8,551 nt of DNA from an uncultured Rothia sp. (lineage in GTDB: Bacteria > Actinomycetota > Actinomycetes > Actinomycetales > Micrococcaceae). Under the pieces are notes generated by a model. The model saw only the letters and a program-made list of their open reading frames with translations. It had not been told where the DNA came from and made no database searches. The DNA lies in contig NZ_CALJRY010000317.1 in NCBI RefSeq assembly GCF_937976295.1, positions 1-8,551 of the forward strand. The letters are read 5' to 3'. How positions within the stretch are numbered: the stretch's first letter is position 1; every line of letters begins with the position of its first letter. This document shows positions 5,735-8,551 of this stretch, one piece after another. The position numbers and the translations under genes are program-made.

Positions 5735-5864
5735 GGGGTCAGGGCTACAGAGCGGTATCTCAGGCCCACCCGCAGGCAGGCGGCAGACCGGGCGGTTTAA
5801 AGGTCCCGGCCGCACGGCATATCGCCTGCCAGAATCGCCAGAAGGCGGCGAACATCTATTGAGA
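5735..5864 (+). other. Structured 3' region of the WXG100 transcript
   Basis: Between the WXG100 stop and its terminator are 130 bases with several complementary segments: GGCAGGCG (5775-5782) with CGCCTGCC (5823-5830), CCGGG (5788-5792) with CCCGG (5805-5809), and CGCC-AGAA-GGCG (5836-5847). Together these could fold into an extended 3' untranslated structure that stabilises the message or is released as a small RNA. The complementarity is visible; the fold and role are inferred, and GC-rich sequence makes chance pairing easy. Confidence 0.35.
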
Positions 5865-5908
5865 AAAACCCCGCCGCATCCTCGCAAGTAAGGATGCGGC
5901 GGGGTTTT
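5865..5908. terminator. Bidirectional terminator between WXG100 and RNase HI genes
   Basis: The arms 5865-5882 and 5891-5908 are a perfect 18-bp inverted repeat around an 8-base loop. They begin with AAAACCCC and end with GGGGTTTT, so either strand gives a GC-rich stem followed by a U run. It lies between convergent genes, 130 bases past the WXG100 stop and 65 bases past the RNase HI stop, and should serve both. Confidence 0.92.
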
Positions 5909-5973
5909 ATTGCGCGGAGATTTTGAGGGCTCAAGAGCCCGTAAATTAGGCGCTGAGCGTTAGGAGCTGAACC

Positions 5974-7404
5974 TTATGAGGCGGGGGTCTCCTGGCGGAA
6001 ACGCAGACGCCACAGGCCGCGCTCAGCGTCGTAATGCCAGATGCTCGAACGGCTCACGCGGCCGCGCGCGGTCGCAACCGCCGCCATGACCAGCACACTA
6101 GAAGAATCCAGCACCTGCACGCCCTGCTTGAGCGGGGCACCCTGCTGGGTGAAGGCACGTTCGCGGTACTGCAGCACCGAGGAGCGGGACACCGACTTGC
6201 CGGTGGCGGTCACCCACACCAGACGCTCGTGCAGCATGGATTCCAGCTGCGCCGCCTCCATGACGGAACCGCGGCTTTCGAGCAGTTGCTCTGCGGCGGC
6301 GGCTTCCTCGGGGTTCACTACGGGGACAGCAGGGGCGGCGGGCACGGGTTCAGAAGGCTGAGTATGCGCAACGGGCTGAGCGGGCTGAGCCGGAGCATCC
6401 TGAACGGGCTCTACCGCCTGCTCTTCAACGCGCGCTTCTGCTTGTTCTTCCGTCTCGCCCAGCAGTTCCGCCGGGTCAACGTCGTTCGGATCGAGGCCCG
6501 CGAACTCTTCCAGCCCGGTCAGGTCATCCTCTTCTTCCGCCTGCGCGGCACCGGCTGCCTGCTGAGCGGTCTCCTGCTGGCGCGCCAGTGCCTTTGCGTC
6601 ACGCTCGGCGGCGCGCTCCGCCGCGAGCGCCAGCTGCTCCTTGCGGGTGCGGACCGCCTCCGGGTCGGGGGCGTTTACCGCGGAGGCGGGGCGCAGCAGA
6701 CCGGACAGGCGCAGGCTCTCCACGCCGCGCTGGGCGTTCTCAATCTCGGCTGCGGTGAATTCCTGCACGGGCAGGTGGGCGTCCGCAGAAGGCTCAGAGG
6801 ATGCCAGTTCAGAGGGTACCGGCTCAGAGAGGGCAGCGTCAGAGAGCGAGGGCTCAGCCACCGGAGCGTTCACAATCGGAGCCTCAACAGCCGGGGCCTC
6901 AACAGCCGCAGTAGCGGGTTCAGCAGAGGCACCAAAGCCGGGACCGTGCGCGGGTTCGCGCCCCTCCCGATAGGCGCGCGCAGCACCGTTCGCCAGGGAG
7001 TCCGCCTTCTCGTTGAGCTCGTGACCCGCGTGGCCCTTCACCCAAATAAACTCGTAGTCGCGGCCGGTCAGCGCCCGGTCCAGCGCCTCCAGCAGGTCGC
7101 GGTTGAGCACGGGCTTACCGTCAGACTTCTTCCAGCCCTTCTTCTTCCAGCCGGGCATCCACTTGGTCAGGGAGTTAATGACATACTGGCTATCGCAGTA
7201 CACGCGCAGCTTCGCCTCCGGGCGGGATGCGGTCGCCTCGAACAGGTCTAGGACGGCCTTGAGCTCACCCATGTTGTTGGTGCCGTGCGCCCAGCCGCCG
7301 CTCGCCCAGTGGTCGTCGTCGATATACCATGCCCAGCCCGCCGGTCCGGGGTTGCCCAGCGCCGAGCCGTCTGCGGCGGCAATGATTTCTTGCGTGCTGT
7401 TCAC
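5974..7404 (-). CDS. rnhA: RNase HI fused to an NTF2/DUF4440-like domain
   Basis: The 476-residue protein begins with a complete ribonuclease HI domain (about residues 7-145), which cuts the RNA strand of RNA/DNA hybrids. The catalytic set is intact: Asp12, Glu47, Asp71 and Asp135, with His125 in WVKGHAGHELNEKADSLA, numbered almost as in the E. coli enzyme. The basic handle (WMPGWKKKGWKK) is also present. A linker of about 240 residues follows, rich in Ala, Glu and Pro; it has pentapeptide repeats near its start (AVEAP, AVEAP, IVNAP), a probable charged helix around 250-285 and an acidic stretch. The last 90 residues look like an NTF2-fold DUF4440 domain (LVWVTATGKSVSRSSVL ... RSSIWHYDAERGLWRLRF). 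Typical RNase HI has about 155 residues, so this is three times as long. I start at the GTG at 7402-7404, because GAAGG lies just upstream and the numbering then fits the family; a GTG at 7425 is the alternative and would add seven residues. Confidence 0.88.
   Translation of the reverse strand: MNSTQEIIAAADGSALGNPGPAGWAWYIDDDHWASGGWAHGTNNMGELKAVLDLFEATASRPEAKLRVYCDSQYVINSLTKWMPGWKKKGWKKSDGKPVLNRDLLEALDRALTGRDYEFIWVKGHAGHELNEKADSLANGAARAYREGREPAHGPGFGASAEPATAAVEAPAVEAPIVNAPVAEPSLSDAALSEPVPSELASSEPSADAHLPVQEFTAAEIENAQRGVESLRLSGLLRPASAVNAPDPEAVRTRKEQLALAAERAAERDAKALARQQETAQQAAGAAQAEEEDDLTGLEEFAGLDPNDVDPAELLGETEEQAEARVEEQAVEPVQDAPAQPAQPVAHTQPSEPVPAAPAVPVVNPEEAAAAEQLLESRGSVMEAAQLESMLHERLVWVTATGKSVSRSSVLQYRERAFTQQGAPLKQGVQVLDSSSVLVMAAVATARGRVSRSSIWHYDAERGLWRLRFRQETPAS
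6881..6908 (-). repeat. 15-bp-period direct repeat in the RNase HI linker
   Basis: GCCTCAACAGCCG occurs at 6881-6893 and 6896-6908, a period of exactly five codons. On the coding strand this produces the adjoining AVEAP pentapeptides. In-frame repeats of this kind can expand or contract by slippage, so linker length may vary between strains. Confidence 0.7.
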
Positions 7405-7507
7405 GGTACCTTCTTTCTGCGCCACCCCTCTATTGTGCGGGCGGCTGTCCGTAATGATGTCTGTGATGACTTTACCGCACCGGCGGCGAGGGTGCGTAGC
7501 GCGCGGT

Positions 7508-7522
7508 CACAGCTGTGGATAA
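7508..7522. promoter_or_regulatory. Consensus DnaA box overlapping a CACAGCTGTG palindrome
   Basis: TGTGGATAA (7514-7522) is the exact complement of the DnaA consensus TTATCCACA, so the box lies on the minus strand. It overlaps the perfect 10-base palindrome CACAGCTGTG at 7508-7517. Both lie in the short region between the divergent RNase HI and phosphopantetheinyl transferase genes, where a bound protein could affect either promoter. Confidence 0.5.
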
Positions 7523-7566
7523 CCTCAAGCAGCCTCACAGCGCCATTTGCCGTAATGCCGGGCGGG

Positions 7567-7572
7567 TACACT
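7567..7572 (+). promoter_or_regulatory. Leaderless -10 element of the PPTase gene
   Basis: TACACT fits the actinobacterial TAnnnT pattern and is followed by exactly six bases before the ATG at 7579. No Shine-Dalgarno lies in those six bases, so the transcript probably starts at the ATG itself. The -35 region is indistinct (TTGCCG at 7547-7552 is only 14 bases away). Confidence 0.5.
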
Positions 7573-7578
7573 AAACCT

Positions 7579-8551
7579 ATGAGCTATTCTGCCCCCGAAA
7601 CACCCAGCGCACAGCGCCCGGAGCGCCCTACCGCCCGTCCGAGCGAGCGCGTGCAGATTTTCGCTCTTCCCACTCGCACCATGTACGGTTCCCTGCGTTT
7701 TAGCTGGTTGAGCTACCTGGGTCTTGCCGAGCAGCAGCATGCGGCGCAGTTGCCGACCTCCACGGCGGCGGTCAGCTATCTGAGCACTCAGGCGCTCATG
7801 CGTGCCATGGCGGCGGCGCGTCTGGATGTGCCCTCCAGTGCCGCTTCTGAGATTGAGGTGGATCGTTCCTGCACCCTGTGCACCAGCGGTAAGAAGCACG
7901 GTAAGCCGCGTATTGCGGGCGTAAATTTCAATATGTCGCAGGTGAATCCGCTGGTGGTGGGTGCGTTTAGCCGTAACGCCTCGGCGGTGCTCGGCGTGGA
8001 TGTTGAGACTCTGGATGCGCGCCTGTTCTCCGGTTTTGCGCGCCTGGCGCTCTCCAATGAAGAACGTACGTTCTATGAACGGGTGGCGCAGGAACGCCCC
8101 GCGCCTGTACTGCATCTGCTCTCGGTGGCGCTGTGGACCGCTAAGGAGGCGGTGCTCAAGGCGACCGGCCACGGCCTGAGCGTGGTGCCGTCCCTGGTCC
8201 GGGTGCAGCTCACCGATGAGCTGCTGGATGCGCTCGAATCTGCCATGAATGAGGAGGTCCCGGGTGACCTTCCGAACAGCAACGTTCCCGAGCCGACCGC
8301 CCTGCGTGTACTGACTCAGGATAGTTTGATCTCTCAAGCGACCTTTAGCGCGCCTCACGCCGGTGATCAGGGCGGTAATCAGAGCAGCGAGGCTATCGAG
8401 CGAAGCTTTAGCCTGCAGTGGGTACCCGTGGCACTGCCCGACGCGGAGAACCCCGAGCACGCGCAGAAGATGCTCATCGCCCTGGCGGTGGAGAACCCGA
8501 CCGGGGGTGAGCCTGAGGGTGAGTACGGGGGTGAGCCAGCGCAGGTTGAGA
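7579..8551 (+). CDS. 4'-phosphopantetheinyl transferase, cut by the right edge
   Basis: The visible 324 residues form an Sfp-type transferase, which moves phosphopantetheine from coenzyme A onto a carrier-protein Ser in fatty acid, polyketide or nonribosomal peptide synthesis. Supporting motifs in order: DRSCTLC followed by HGKPRI at about 95-111, common in actinobacterial members; FNMSQ at 117-121; GVDVE at 139-143, giving the magnesium ligands Asp141 and Glu143; and WTAKEAVLKATG at 186-197 with Glu190 and Lys194. A C-terminal strand region (WVPVALPD, about 281-288) follows a low-complexity insert at about 220-275. Gln121 stands where most members have His (the SH of FxxSH). No stop codon occurs before the window ends, and the tail (GGEPEGEYGGEP) is already past the usual end of the domain. 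The start is an ATG without a Shine-Dalgarno, consistent with a leaderless transcript. Confidence 0.85.
   Translation, partial: MSYSAPETPSAQRPERPTARPSERVQIFALPTRTMYGSLRFSWLSYLGLAEQQHAAQLPTSTAAVSYLSTQALMRAMAAARLDVPSSAASEIEVDRSCTLCTSGKKHGKPRIAGVNFNMSQVNPLVVGAFSRNASAVLGVDVETLDARLFSGFARLALSNEERTFYERVAQERPAPVLHLLSVALWTAKEAVLKATGHGLSVVPSLVRVQLTDELLDALESAMNEEVPGDLPNSNVPEPTALRVLTQDSLISQATFSAPHAGDQGGNQSSEAIERSFSLQWVPVALPDAENPEHAQKMLIALAVENPTGGEPEGEYGGEPAQVE

Noticed and set aside
5360..5887. Minus-strand frame of 175 codons opposite the WXG100 gene
   Set aside because: It spans the WXG100 gene, part of the shared terminator and the leader, and is rich in Cys and Gly without any known pattern.
6034..7251. 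Long plus-strand frame of 405 codons opposite the RNase HI gene
   Set aside because: It is rich in Arg, Leu and Gly, has no domain, and lies antisense to a gene with intact catalytic motifs. Long antisense frames are common in GC-rich DNA.
7525..8460. Minus-strand frame of 311 codons opposite the PPTase
   Set aside because: It has no recognisable motif and covers the PPTase and its promoter region. The opposite strand carries clear PPTase motifs.

Overview
The window looks like chromosomal DNA from a high-GC Gram-positive actinobacterium, probably Micrococcaceae and plausibly Rothia. The evidence is an IdeR-type DtxR regulator, a DUF3027 protein, a WXG100 (ESAT-6-like) protein, Sfp-type phosphopantetheinyl transferase features, GC-biased codon use and several leaderless-looking starts. 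The genus is an inference from gene content and protein style.

Layout. Bases 1 to about 627 hold no gene I can support. They are visibly more AT-rich than the rest and contain a promoter-like pair followed by two tandem TCACGTGA palindromes. From there the minus strand carries an iron-dependent repressor (713-1417), preceded upstream by a DUF3027 protein (1641-2402). The 223-base gap between them holds a long hairpin, a perfect 13-bp tandem repeat and a DtxR-box-like inverted repeat. The plus strand then carries a small two-helix membrane protein (2544-2816), an OmpR-family response regulator (2892-3596) and its sensor histidine kinase (3598-5097, one base after the regulator). A strong hairpin terminator closes that run. 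A 340-base regulatory stretch with a consensus DnaA box leads to a solitary WXG100 gene (5444-5734). A perfect 18-bp bidirectional terminator separates it from a convergent, unusually long RNase HI fusion protein (5974-7404, minus). A short divergent promoter region with a second consensus DnaA box leads to a phosphopantetheinyl transferase (from 7579, plus) that runs off the right edge.

Function. This is mostly conserved actinobacterial housekeeping and regulation: iron-responsive repression, a membrane-sensing two-component system, a type VII secretion substrate or partner without its secretion genes nearby, R-loop or RNA/DNA hybrid removal, and activation of carrier proteins. I see no mobile element, CRISPR array, tRNA or rRNA, and no multi-gene system that I would call new. 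The most unusual items are the RNase HI protein with a roughly 240-residue Ala/Glu/Pro linker and an NTF2/DUF4440-like C-terminal domain, the PPTase with Gln where family members usually have a CoA-contacting His, two perfect DnaA boxes in different intergenic regions, and the tandem palindromes in the gene-free left flank.
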